Origin: Myroides odoratus DSM 2801
GTDB taxonomy: Bacteria > Bacteroidota > Bacteroidia > Flavobacteriales > Flavobacteriaceae
Assembly: GCF_000243275.1 (NCBI RefSeq)
Contig: NZ_CM001437.1
Span: forward strand, 276,312 to 340,311
Length of the DNA stretch: 64,000 nt
Direction of reading: 5' to 3'
Below are positions 8,305-17,231 of the stretch, piece by piece (within the stretch, counting starts at the first letter, position 1; every line of letters starts with the position of its first letter). Both the position numbers and the translations under genes were made by a program. The notes under the pieces were generated by a model. The model worked only from the letters and a program-made list of their open reading frames with translations, was not told where the DNA came from and did not search any database.

Positions 8305-9495
8305 TTAATAATATTGTTCAGCTAAAATAGCATATACGCCTCCTCCATTACCCGCGTGATAAAAGGTTACTTTATACAGTGTTTTATGCGCTACATCACC
8401 AACATAGTAGGTAAATACTCCAGCAACATCTCCAGCTCCCATACTATTACCCATGAATTGAAAGTCATTTCTACTAGATAAAGTAACTTCTCTCGTATAA
8501 AAACCACTAGAACCTCCTTGGCCTTGACGTCTATCAACACCTATTTGATACGTTTCTCCCATGGAAACAGAATTAACTAAGGCAATTTGTGGCCCCCACC
8601 CGCTTGTACTACTGCTACTCGTATTGTATCGAAATTGAAATCGACCAATAGTCAGTACTTGATTAAGATTGGGCTGAGAACCTGTATAAACTAATTTTTC
8701 CGTTTTAAAACCCGAATTTCCAGAAGGCGATTCACCTACTAATGCCACACAATGTTGTTCACCAAAAACCAGACTAAAAACTGCTCTACCTGTTTCTCCT
8801 CCATCATTGTTGGGTGTTCCGACTACTTTATATGTTAGCTTTCCATTCCCCCTAGTCAATTGACCTGATTCTAAAGTAGCCACTAACCCTCCATTTCCGA
8901 AAGAACTCAAAGGGCTACCTTCTTCATATTTAGCTCCATTTCCTCCTGAGTAAGGGATAGTTAAGTAACCTACATAGGGTACACCCGACTTCAATACTGC
9001 AGGTGATAGCACTGCCTCATTACAATGCAAAGTAGTCACTTTAGGTTGTGCTAAAACGTCATTGGCTAGGGTTTTCCACTGTTGTCCATCCCAATACACG
9101 AAACCTTCATATTGTAGTCCAGTGGTTACTTTTTTATTGTATACCATCAACCCTTTTTCTGGATCTTTTACTGTCACAATATCTGTAGCATTTTGCAAAG
9201 TTACTTTGGGAATTAAAATCCCTTTTTTATCCGATTTTAATTCTAAAATAGCAGATGCATGGGGTTCGATCGTTCCTACTCCCACACTTCCAGATTCCAA
9301 TACTATAAAATCATCAGATTGTTGTAAAATTGTTGGTTTGTCGTGTAATGGATTTGTTGTTTCTACGCTAGAGGCTCCATCAATATGAAACACTCCATAA
9401 GGTTTCTTGGTGTTAATCCCCGTTTGTGCAAACAACGCAGTTGATACTCCTAAGAGGAGTACAACTAGCGGTATAGTACAATATTTCGTTTTCAT
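8305..9495 (-). CDS. Secreted surface protein with the GINT/PRIAL-type N-terminal module
   Basis: This exported protein of 396 residues has no assigned function. A signal peptide ends at ALFAQ. Residues about 70-150 repeat the module seen in the two neighbouring genes: VGVGTIEPHASAILELKSDKKG, then ILIPKVTLQNA, GLMVYNKK and GFVYWDGQQW. The rest (about 155-396) is glycine- and serine-rich beta-type sequence with two cysteines (LHCNEAV, EQHCVAL) that I do not recognise. It lies between the head-repeat protein and the PD40-OmpA gene on the same strand. A role in building a cell-surface structure fits the context but is inferred. Confidence 0.8.
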   Translation of the reverse strand: MKTKYCTIPLVVLLLGVSTALFAQTGINTKKPYGVFHIDGASSVETTNPLHDKPTILQQSDDFIVLESGSVGVGTIEPHASAILELKSDKKGILIPKVTLQNATDIVTVKDPEKGLMVYNKKVTTGLQYEGFVYWDGQQWKTLANDVLAQPKVTTLHCNEAVLSPAVLKSGVPYVGYLTIPYSGGNGAKYEEGSPLSSFGNGGLVATLESGQLTRGNGKLTYKVVGTPNNDGGETGRAVFSLVFGEQHCVALVGESPSGNSGFKTEKLVYTGSQPNLNQVLTIGRFQFRYNTSSSSTSGWGPQIALVNSVSMGETYQIGVDRRQGQGGSSGFYTREVTLSSRNDFQFMGNSMGAGDVAGVFTYYVGDVAHKTLYKVTFYHAGNGGGVYAILAEQYY

Positions 9496-9536
9496 TGTGT
9501 TCTTTCTTTTAAATTTATTTTATTCTTCAATCCTAA

Positions 9537-11495
9537 TTATTCCCCAACGATAAACTCACTTCGTCTGTTGAGTTGATGCTGATCTTCGTCGCAAGGCACT
9601 CCATTGCTGCACGCATTTAGCAATTGACTTTCTCCATAACCTTTGGCTTTCAATCGAGTAGCCGATATTCCTTGTTTTATGATCCATTGTCTTGTTGCTT
9701 GAGCGCGACGTTCTGATAACGTCAGATTGTACGTATCATCTCCTCGACTATCTGTATGGGAACGAATCTCAATATTCAGGTTGGGAAATTGTTGTAAGAC
9801 TGCTACAACTTTCATTAATTCTATTTGAGCATCTGGGCGAATAGTGGATTGAGCAAAATCAAAGTAAATAGGTTCTAACTTTAGTTTTTTGAATAAATCA
9901 TCTCCTGCCTCCACTTGTATATCACTGGATTCTAAAGCAATATCTAGTCGTTGTTGTAGATTACGATCAATTGTTAGCGCCAGTTCTTTCGTAAAATACC
10001 CTGCTCTACTTATGCGAATACGATAGTGTTGTCCGCAATGAAGTTGATTCAACTGGTAATAACCTTCTTCATCTGTCTTGATTTGACCCACTTGTTTTTC
10101 CATGGCATTTATCACCTGTACCTCTGCCTTTTCTAAACCTTCTTTTGTATCCAAGTCTGATACAATTCCCATCACAAGTTGAATACACGGTTTCTCTACA
10201 ATGAGATATACATCATCTCCTCCTTGCCCTCCTGCTTTATTGGAAGAGACAAACCCTTTTTTCGATGTGCTGTCGATATAAAATCCAAAATCATCAAACG
10301 AGCTATTGAGATCTGGTCCTAGATTTACAGGTACTCCCAAGAGTCCGTCGCGATTTATTTTTGTCTTGTACACGTCCAATCCGCCAAATCCAGGATGCCC
10401 ATCACTTGAAAAATACAAGTTATACTCCTTCGAAATAAAGGGAAAGGTTTCACGTCCTGCAGTATTAATTGCATCTCCTAAATGCTCAACAGGGCCAAAC
10501 CGATTTGATTCGTATATAGCGACGCGAAATAAATCCGATGCACCTATACTCCCTGGTCGATCTGAAACAAAATACATCCACTTGCCATCGGGTGTCAATG
10601 CAGGATGAGCGGTATTGTATCCTTCTATATTAAAAGGCAATTCTTCTACGTTGCCCCAATCCCCATTAGCCTGTTTCGTTGCTTGGTATATTTTTAATAA
10701 GGAAGAATCCTCTTTGTCATATTTTGCGCGTTTGCTTCCTTTCATGGATCCGTTGTTACTCGTAAAATACATCAACTGCCCTTCTTGCGTAAATACCGCA
10801 CTTCCTCGATTTAACTCTTTGGAAGCGATTTCTCTTGCAAATACTATGGGGGGTGTAAAAGTTCCATCCGCTGTTATGGTTGTTGCATACAATTGAGTAT
10901 ATGGTTCGTCAGTCCAAGCATGTACTTTACTGTGTATGTCTTCATTTAGACGAGAAGAAGTAAATACCAATTGATCATCTAAAAGTGCAGCACCATAATC
11001 TGAATATGGGCTATTGATCGTTAGATTGGCCATCGTAAAACGAGAAGTTGATGCAGTTTGATGTTCTAACTCCGTGTGAGTTAGCAGTAAAACAGCTCTT
11101 GAATCAGCCGTTTCGAATGATGCAAATTCTTGTAAGATTGCATCTGCCTTCTTGTATTCTCCAACCGCTTTGAGCGTTTGAGCATAACGGTAATAATATT
11201 CTTTATCTAAGGCAACTAAATCCTTATCTGGGTAATCCTCCTCAAAGAGTTTAGCATACCATTGATGCGCCTCAACAAACTTGCCATTGAAGTAATAAGA
11301 ATCACCTAGTTTACTTAAAATAGAGGTATTTATAAATCCCTTTTCTGCTATATTCTCATACACTTTGATGGCTTCTATATAGGCATATGTATCAAAATTG
11401 TGATCTGCTTTTCTTTCCTTTCGCGTTTGTGCTAAGCCACTTAGGCTTGTAAAGAACAAACAAAGCAAAACACTTTTATATAAATATCTAACCAT
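9537..11495 (-). CDS. PD40/WD40-like beta-propeller protein with C-terminal OmpA domain
   Basis: This envelope protein of 652 residues is of the kind that accompanies PorP/SprF genes in type IX secretion clusters. The order is a signal peptide (ends GLAQ) and tetratricopeptide-like helices (about 30-130). PD40 propeller repeats follow (about 150-425: LMYFTSNNGS, MYFVSDRPGSIGASDLFR, LYFSSDGHPGFGGLDVYK). Then come a carboxypeptidase-like beta domain (about 435-520) and an OmpA peptidoglycan-binding domain (about 535-652: PIYFDFAQSTIRPDAQ, IRSHTDSRGDDTYN, LSERRAQATRQW, LNRRSEFIV). It starts 12 bp after the PorP/SprF gene and is surely cotranscribed with it. Confidence 0.92.
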   Translation of the reverse strand: MVRYLYKSVLLCLFFTSLSGLAQTRKERKADHNFDTYAYIEAIKVYENIAEKGFINTSILSKLGDSYYFNGKFVEAHQWYAKLFEEDYPDKDLVALDKEYYYRYAQTLKAVGEYKKADAILQEFASFETADSRAVLLLTHTELEHQTASTSRFTMANLTINSPYSDYGAALLDDQLVFTSSRLNEDIHSKVHAWTDEPYTQLYATTITADGTFTPPIVFAREIASKELNRGSAVFTQEGQLMYFTSNNGSMKGSKRAKYDKEDSSLLKIYQATKQANGDWGNVEELPFNIEGYNTAHPALTPDGKWMYFVSDRPGSIGASDLFRVAIYESNRFGPVEHLGDAINTAGRETFPFISKEYNLYFSSDGHPGFGGLDVYKTKINRDGLLGVPVNLGPDLNSSFDDFGFYIDSTSKKGFVSSNKAGGQGGDDVYLIVEKPCIQLVMGIVSDLDTKEGLEKAEVQVINAMEKQVGQIKTDEEGYYQLNQLHCGQHYRIRISRAGYFTKELALTIDRNLQQRLDIALESSDIQVEAGDDLFKKLKLEPIYFDFAQSTIRPDAQIELMKVVAVLQQFPNLNIEIRSHTDSRGDDTYNLTLSERRAQATRQWIIKQGISATRLKAKGYGESQLLNACSNGVPCDEDQHQLNRRSEFIVGE

Positions 11496-11507
11496 AATTG
11501 TTTGTAT

Positions 11508-12440
11508 TTAGAAAAATCGCGGGGCTACTTTTCTTCTATTATTAGTAAATAATTCGAACTTCATGAAGATTTCATGAGAACCCGAGTGATACTTGGATAG
11601 TGAACGGGTATCGGCATCATAGGTATAACCGATGAATAAGCCTTTATTCAGTTGAAATCCAACCAAACCACTGAAAGAAGAATTCCAACGATACGCTGCA
11701 CCAAGTGTTAATTTCTCATGGAACCAAAAGTTAGCTGTCAGATCGACTTGTAGTGGTGAAGATGGATTTACCTTCACCAAAGCGGCAGGCTTAAACTGGA
11801 TGTAATAATTCAAATCAAAAACAGCCCCTCCCATCAAGTAAAAGTGTGCTTTTTCATTGTAGACCCTATATGAATTGTCATCGTATTTCTTACTTGAAAC
11901 AATCATCGGTACAGATAATCCTAAATAAGCAATATCAGAATAGAAATACACCCCTGCTCCTACATTCCCAGAAAACGAATTGGCGATATTGGCAGCTGTC
12001 ATAGGATCTGTTCCATCATATATACTTAGTTTATCGTAATTCACATCCAAAAGAGCTCCACTTCCCTTTAATCCAAAAGCCAATTTATATTCCTGATTTA
12101 CTTGTATGGTATACGCTAAATCAATCGATAATTGATTCTCATCCATCACTCCTAAATGATCATTTTTGAAATGGAATCCCATCCCTAAACCGGAATCATT
12201 TAATGGGGTAGTTGCTGATAAGTACGCTGTCTTAGGAGCTCCCTCCAGTCCTACCCATTGGGTGCGATAAGAACCAAAGAATTGCAAGTGATTCACACTA
12301 GCAGCATACGCAGGGTTTATGATGGCCGGATTATACATGTATTGGGTATACAGAGGATCCTGTTGAGCAGCGGCTTGATATAGGTTGAGTAGACCTAAAA
12401 CGAGAAGTATAGGTCCTATTCGCATTTTTTTTCTTTTCAT
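11508..12440 (-). CDS. PorP/SprF family type IX secretion membrane protein
   Basis: This is an outer-membrane beta-barrel protein of the PorP/SprF family, needed in Flavobacteria for surface localisation of certain type IX cargo. The ATG at 12440 gives the signal peptide MKRKKMRIGPILLVLGLL ending at AAAQ; an in-frame start at 12509 would overlap the upstream gene by 59 bp and adds no plausible signal. The mature protein opens with QQDPLYTQYMYNPAIINPAY, the family signature, followed by alternating beta strands to residue 310. It sits between a protein with a type B sorting domain and the OmpA protein, the standard trio in this phylum. Confidence 0.93.
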   Translation of the reverse strand: MKRKKMRIGPILLVLGLLNLYQAAAQQDPLYTQYMYNPAIINPAYAASVNHLQFFGSYRTQWVGLEGAPKTAYLSATTPLNDSGLGMGFHFKNDHLGVMDENQLSIDLAYTIQVNQEYKLAFGLKGSGALLDVNYDKLSIYDGTDPMTAANIANSFSGNVGAGVYFYSDIAYLGLSVPMIVSSKKYDDNSYRVYNEKAHFYLMGGAVFDLNYYIQFKPAALVKVNPSSPLQVDLTANFWFHEKLTLGAAYRWNSSFSGLVGFQLNKGLFIGYTYDADTRSLSKYHSGSHEIFMKFELFTNNRRKVAPRFF

Positions 12441-12450
12441 TTGTGCAATT

Positions 12451-13707
12451 TTAATTGTTCTCCAAGTGCAGATTGGCTGCTTTTTTAATAAGACGACTAC
12501 CCTTCTCATCTACCTGTTCATAGGTAACGATATAGTAGTACGTACCACTTGGTAATTTACTGCCTCTATCTAGCGTAGCTTTTCCTTCAGAATACCCTCT
12601 AAATACTTGGGTACTACCGTCGCCTTGTGGATCATATCCTTTGGCTTCATAAACACGTGTCCCCCAACGATTGAAAATCTCAACTTTGTTGTTGGGATAT
12701 CGGTGAATATTTTCAATGATAAAATAATCGTTCTTACCATCGCCATTGGGTGTAACCAGATTATAGATAACTACATCTCCTCCTAACATCCAATCTTTTT
12801 TGACCGTCCCTAAAGTAAAGAACCCGAAATCTCGAATAGTAGTTGGTGTCGTCACGCGCTTGTTTGCCATATCAACTACACCGCCTTCATCTACCCAAGC
12901 TTGTTCTTTTACATCCCAACGCAGAATACTTAAATTCGCTTCTGCTGTTTGAAGAATCTCTAGTGGTGTTGTATCTTCATTCCACTCCAAGGAGAGAATG
13001 ATATCACTTTGTGTCCCTTTATTTCCTTGGAGCTCCCAATATTCTTGTGTATTTAGTATTTCTATTGCCTCCGCTTTTTGGGGATGAGCGGTAAAAAAAT
13101 CATCATCAGCTAATACATATCTACTTGCAATCACATCCTTCTTATTTTTGGGCCCTGAAATAGTACTATTTCTATAAAATCCCTTATCTCCAATAGGGAA
13201 AACAAAGGGGGTATTTCCGATTTTATCTACATATCCTTCCACATAACTTTGGTTGCTCATCTTTTGAGCTTCTGCTCCATCTTCAAAGACAAAAGATTGA
13301 TCAAGAGAAGTAAGCTGTACAATTCCTTGATTAAAATAAACTGTTCCCTGTGCAATCAGTCCAGATGAAACTTCAAAGGCAATTCCCTGGTGGGTATTAT
13401 CAAAAACGACATCATAAAATTTAGGTATAACCGCTCCTTTTATCTGTTGCATTTGTGTAGAAGTAAAAACTGTTTTTCCGAATTCTTTCCCCTCATTCAA
13501 ATAGTCATACAATCCGTGATTAATGAAATCCTGATGCAAAACAAAGACACCATTATTGAAAGTCTGAGCCGTATGCAGGTTTTCAAAGCTGAAATACGTG
13601 GACAGTTCTGTATGAGGTAAAATGTATAAACTGCCTTGATTGACTACTTGTCCCAAGACACAAGAGGAAGAAAGAATGCAAACCAAATGTAACCATCTAT
13701 TTAGCAT
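12451..13707 (-). CDS. Secreted protein with gliding-motility (T9SS type B) C-terminal sorting domain
   Basis: This exported protein of 418 residues is the likely cargo partner of the PorP/SprF protein downstream. The ATG at 13707 begins MLNRWLHLVCILSSSCVLGQ, a good signal peptide; an upstream in-frame ATG at 13758 would bury it. The last about 95 residues hold NLVTPNGDGKNDYFIIEN, VEIFNRWGTRVYEA and LPSGTYYYIVTY, the CHU_C-type sorting domain. The middle is beta-rich with an unknown role. The stop lies 10 bp before PorP/SprF. Such proteins are usually much longer; this one is a short version. Confidence 0.9.
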   Translation of the reverse strand: MLNRWLHLVCILSSSCVLGQVVNQGSLYILPHTELSTYFSFENLHTAQTFNNGVFVLHQDFINHGLYDYLNEGKEFGKTVFTSTQMQQIKGAVIPKFYDVVFDNTHQGIAFEVSSGLIAQGTVYFNQGIVQLTSLDQSFVFEDGAEAQKMSNQSYVEGYVDKIGNTPFVFPIGDKGFYRNSTISGPKNKKDVIASRYVLADDDFFTAHPQKAEAIEILNTQEYWELQGNKGTQSDIILSLEWNEDTTPLEILQTAEANLSILRWDVKEQAWVDEGGVVDMANKRVTTPTTIRDFGFFTLGTVKKDWMLGGDVVIYNLVTPNGDGKNDYFIIENIHRYPNNKVEIFNRWGTRVYEAKGYDPQGDGSTQVFRGYSEGKATLDRGSKLPSGTYYYIVTYEQVDEKGSRLIKKAANLHLENN

Positions 13708-13799
13708 ACTTTTATATTTATCCCTAATGCGGTTAAACGAAGTGTATTCTAGTACCACTCCATTGATGCATTAGCGTGTTCGTATTCATTCAATTGTAA

Positions 13800-13834
13800 A
13801 CACTTGCCTGCTCCAATTAGAAACAGACAAGTGT
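13800..13834 (-). terminator. Weak hairpin after the gene ending at 13847
   Basis: ACACTTG (13800-13806) pairs with CAAGTGT (13828-13834), followed on the minus strand by TTTA. The stem is short with a 21-base loop, so read-through into the type IX trio is possible. Confidence 0.3.
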
Positions 13835-13846
13835 AGGGTGTTGTTC

Positions 13847-15598
13847 TTATTGAGCTGTAAATTCAATAACCACTTGATACGTTCCACCAGATAGTGCATG
13901 ATACATACTACCCGTTCCAATGTAAAAATCTACTTGAGCACCACTGATTGTGATATCTGTTACATTACTTGTAATATAGCTTCCATTTTTAGCTAATCTA
14001 ATACTAATAATATCGCTCACTTGCGTCATTCCATCAAGGAAATTTTCAATTGTAACTCCAGAAGTCACAGCCGTATTTGCCTCAATATCAGTTGTTCCTT
14101 TATAAAGGTAGATATCTTTTCCATTTTCTTGATTTCCTGTATTAATTACTGTGTTGTTTACAATTTTATCTCCTAAAATCTTTTTAATAGCAACACTATT
14201 ATCTACAATAACTTGAAATACGGTCCCTGAAATATCAATCGGTGTTTTCACTTCTACTCCACCAACTTCTTTAATTACAAATAAACTGTTTGCAGGAACA
14301 TCAACTCCTTCATTATCTGCCGCTGCAATAGCAGTTTCTGTAAAATAAACGTTTCCTCCTTGACGAATGATATTGTTTATAATCTCGTTGATTTCATTGC
14401 GAATTTCTTCGTTATTGGTAATCGAAGTCAAGATATCTGCTGTTACATTGATATAATCAACCGCTCCACCTTCTGCACTATATTGGTAGTAAATTTCTCC
14501 CTTTTTAATATTATCTTTTATTGGTGCTGTTCTGCTATCTTCATAAACAAGATCATCTCTATCATCTTCAGCAACTGCTCTTTTAATTTGTGTTTTCGTT
14601 TCTAAAGCTTCTAATACATCAGCTAAATCAATAGTCACATATTGCGTACCATCAAAATATTGGAAAACCCAACTTGGATCTGTATCATCTCCAATATTTT
14701 TATAAATTACATTGCCTTCAACCTCTGAAGCAATTAGTTTAATAATTTCTTCAACCGTATAATATTCATTCGTTGTACCTGGTTTTACTATAGTCGTCGT
14801 TCCATCCAATATCGTTTCAATATTTTGGATTACTGACTCAGGTACATCAATAAATACAACACCTGCGCGCAAAGTTGTACCATCCGTTTCAAAAGGTGTA
14901 GTTGGTGTAACTCCTCCATTTGCAATAATTGTTTCTTCCGCTATATAATAGAATTTAGCAGAATTCGCAGGATATTCTAAAATTGTTGTTTTTGATTCAT
15001 TTCCGTTGATTAAGGCTACCAAATCCGAAGTAATATCTTTGGTCATATAGCTGGTTCCATCATAGTACACATATTCAATTTTAGGTGCTACTGCTGGATT
15101 TGAACCATTTGCTTCTTGCCCAGGCGTATAAATCAATCCTCCACCTAATGTATCATCACTTACCGCTGGATCAACTAAATTATTAGAAGGGTAAACTTTG
15201 GTTAGTAACTCAATAACTTTGGTTAAATCACCTTGTATAGTAGTAATATTACCAATAGCTTCATCCAAAGTGGTTTGATCAACAATGCGTTCCCAATGCG
15301 CTACAATAGGAGTAGCACCCGCTTTTTCTCCTACCCAAAAATAAAATCCTGGTTCAACACCATTTTGACCTGTCGTCGTATTGGTATTATATATTAAAAG
15401 ACTCTCTACCTCTGTTCCATTAATAGGACTAAATACTTCAGTAGAGGTTAATGCTATTCTCGGGATTAATAATCCTTTGTCTGTTGCTTTAATGTCTAAT
15501 TGTGATGCATCTGCAGGTCTTGGTGTTCCAATTCCCACTTGTGCGTTAGCTACATAAACAGCGCCCACTAAAGCAAGCATTACCGTTACTTTTTTCAT
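13847..15598 (-). CDS. Secreted surface protein sharing the GIGTPRP N-terminal module
   Basis: This exported protein of 583 residues has no assigned function. A signal peptide ends at VYVANAQ. Residues about 20-105 form the same module as in the genes at 8305 and 5817: VGIGTPRPADASQLDIKATD, then GLLIPRIALTS, LLIYNTNTTTG and PGFYFWVGE. The remainder is acidic and rich in Ile, Asn and Thr, with recurring patterns such as YYDGTSYMTKD / YFDGTQYVTIDL and YYIAEETI / YYTVEEII, which suggests a chain of similar beta units. A TACATTTG box lies about 80 bp upstream. It is the first of the surface-protein genes in transcription order. Confidence 0.82.
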   Translation of the reverse strand: MKKVTVMLALVGAVYVANAQVGIGTPRPADASQLDIKATDKGLLIPRIALTSTEVFSPINGTEVESLLIYNTNTTTGQNGVEPGFYFWVGEKAGATPIVAHWERIVDQTTLDEAIGNITTIQGDLTKVIELLTKVYPSNNLVDPAVSDDTLGGGLIYTPGQEANGSNPAVAPKIEYVYYDGTSYMTKDITSDLVALINGNESKTTILEYPANSAKFYYIAEETIIANGGVTPTTPFETDGTTLRAGVVFIDVPESVIQNIETILDGTTTIVKPGTTNEYYTVEEIIKLIASEVEGNVIYKNIGDDTDPSWVFQYFDGTQYVTIDLADVLEALETKTQIKRAVAEDDRDDLVYEDSRTAPIKDNIKKGEIYYQYSAEGGAVDYINVTADILTSITNNEEIRNEINEIINNIIRQGGNVYFTETAIAAADNEGVDVPANSLFVIKEVGGVEVKTPIDISGTVFQVIVDNSVAIKKILGDKIVNNTVINTGNQENGKDIYLYKGTTDIEANTAVTSGVTIENFLDGMTQVSDIISIRLAKNGSYITSNVTDITISGAQVDFYIGTGSMYHALSGGTYQVVIEFTAQ

Positions 15599-16346
15599 AC
15601 ATTTTATATTTTAATTATTAAAAAAATCACATCCAACCTTATGCCTTATAGCATTTCTCGTATTGGACTAGTGCAAATGTAGGTTGGCTCCTAACGAATT
15701 GATTTACAAAGTGTAAAAACAAACGGACAGATGATACAATAAAAGGTAAAATTATTTTGTCCCCTTTAAATACTGGGAATTCAGCTTATTTTATTAACAA
15801 TAATTTTTATTCCATATGGCAAAAATTAAAGTGAATGCTGTACCAAAATCACTTTTATCGACTTTTTAGAATGAAAAAATGCGAGTTTTTAATCTTCCTT
15901 TTTTTAACCAAACAGAAAAGAGGTGAAAACAAAACCAAGCAACAACGTGATAAGCCAATACACTCAAGTAATGCCCTCTTATATAAGGATTGAAAAACGT
16001 CAAAAAAAAATCACATACGCTAAAGCTAATCGCCATTTAAAATCGCTAAAATTAGTCTTACATCCCCTTGTATTCAAGTCAAATTCAAAAAAAACACAGC
16101 CTTCCATTTTTGCTAGGTACGTTTTAACTTTTATCATTTTAAACAAACAATCCACTGACTACCAGTTAATTATATCAATTGTAAAAATGTAAAATTTACT
16201 TATTTACCTCTATTTGTACCATGCTAAAAACAGCATATACAATAAGAAAATATGTTTTTACGCTTTAAAGAATTTTATTCTCAAATAGCGTGTTTTTTTG
16301 TGGTGTAGAATCAAACACATGGTTATCCTGTGTTTCTAATATATTG
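15599..16346. other. AT-rich intergenic region with a promoter box
   Basis: TACATTTG on the minus strand (15681-15674) matches the TAnnTTTG promoter box and would start the surface-protein transcript near 15668. A plus-strand open frame at 15923-16192 is lysine-rich, lacks family features and I judge it not to be a gene. Nothing else is recognisable. Confidence 0.45.
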
Positions 16347-16985
16347 ATGATTATGAAAAAGATTTTTGAACTGACTACGACAGAAAAGGTACTAGAAAAG
16401 CTCAAATTGCGATTAGGAGTAAAAAGAGGAATGGACTTAGCCGAGGTATTTAATGTAAAGGCCAATACGTTATCCAGTTGGAAAATACGCAATTCCATTC
16501 CCTATGAAAGAATATTAATCTTATGTAAGGAATATCAAATTGATTTAAACGAGTTATTTTATGACAATTACCATACCGTTAAAATAAAAGAGGATTTGAA
16601 AGAAATTCCTCTTCTCTATCTTGCCAATCATTGGGAGTACTATTTTAATCCTACTTTTCAATGGAACAATTTACCTCAAGTATATTTTCCACAGCATGTT
16701 GATTTTGATATTATTATTCAACTTCCTAAGGCCAATATAATTAAACTAGAAAGTAAGTTGAGTTTTTATTTTTGCAAAAAAGTTGAGGTAAGTGATTTAG
16801 TACTCAATCAGCCCTATATTATGATTATCAAGGACAAGGGGTTTGTTCATAGCGAATTAATGCACCTAGATCCTACTACGAATCACCTCTTATTGAAACT
16901 TACCGCAACAAGTAAGTTAAACGTTGCTGCTAAAGACATCATTGAGATATTCCATTGTAAAGGATTATACCATCCCATCCAATAA
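16347..16985 (+). CDS. CI-repressor-like helix-turn-helix protein
   Basis: This is a DNA-binding protein of about 213 residues. The N-terminal domain (about residues 5-70) reads TEKVLEKLKLRLGVKRGMDL, then AEVFNVKANTLSSWKIRNSI and ILILCKEYQIDLNELFY, the fold of phage CI-type repressors (Bac_CI_repr). The C-terminal part is beta-rich (IPLLYLANHWEYYF ... NQPYIMIIKDKGF) and resembles a LexA-like shape, but I see no catalytic Ser-Lys pair with certainty. The ATG at 16347 (or 16353) is preferred; the frame extends upstream only through poor sequence. There are no other phage genes nearby, so it may be a cellular regulator. Confidence 0.75.
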   Translation: MIMKKIFELTTTEKVLEKLKLRLGVKRGMDLAEVFNVKANTLSSWKIRNSIPYERILILCKEYQIDLNELFYDNYHTVKIKEDLKEIPLLYLANHWEYYFNPTFQWNNLPQVYFPQHVDFDIIIQLPKANIIKLESKLSFYFCKKVEVSDLVLNQPYIMIIKDKGFVHSELMHLDPTTNHLLLKLTATSKLNVAAKDIIEIFHCKGLYHPIQ

Positions 16986-17107
16986 AAAAACACCCCTTAT
17001 TTTAATTTTTCACTAACGCAATAGCATCTATTGGTTAGTATCACGCTATTTCTACCCGCTCTCGGTTTGTAGAACAGGTTCCCTCACCTGATATTCAACT
17101 AGAGGAA

Positions 17108-17152
17108 CCTTTGGTTTTCAATCTTATTTCATTGAAAACCAAAGGCATTTTT
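17108..17152 (+). terminator. Strong terminator after the CI-like gene
   Basis: A perfect 15-base stem (CCTTTGGTTTTCAAT 17108-17122 with ATTGAAAACCAAAGG 17131-17145) has an 8-base loop and is followed by CATTTTT. An overlapping alternative stem pairs AGGTTCC near 17078 with GGAACCT at 17104-17110, so two structures may compete. Confidence 0.7.
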
Positions 17153-17213
17153 GACCCAAAAAAGACTATTGTAGAACCTACATAATTACTTGCCTATGCG
17201 GCGATAAATTATT

Positions 17214-17229
17214 AAATTAGAACTAATTT
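17214..17229. promoter_or_regulatory. Palindrome directly before the start of the membrane AraC gene
   Basis: AAATTAG-AA-CTAATTT is a perfect 16-bp palindrome ending two bases before the ATG at 17232. It could be an operator, or a hairpin that hides the ribosome site. This is inference from position only. Confidence 0.35.
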
Positions 17230-17231
17230 AA

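Noticed and set aside
15923..16192. An 89-codon plus-strand frame in the gap before the CI-like gene.
   Set aside because: Lysine- and serine-rich composition, no promoter or family features, and it fills AT-rich intergenic DNA.
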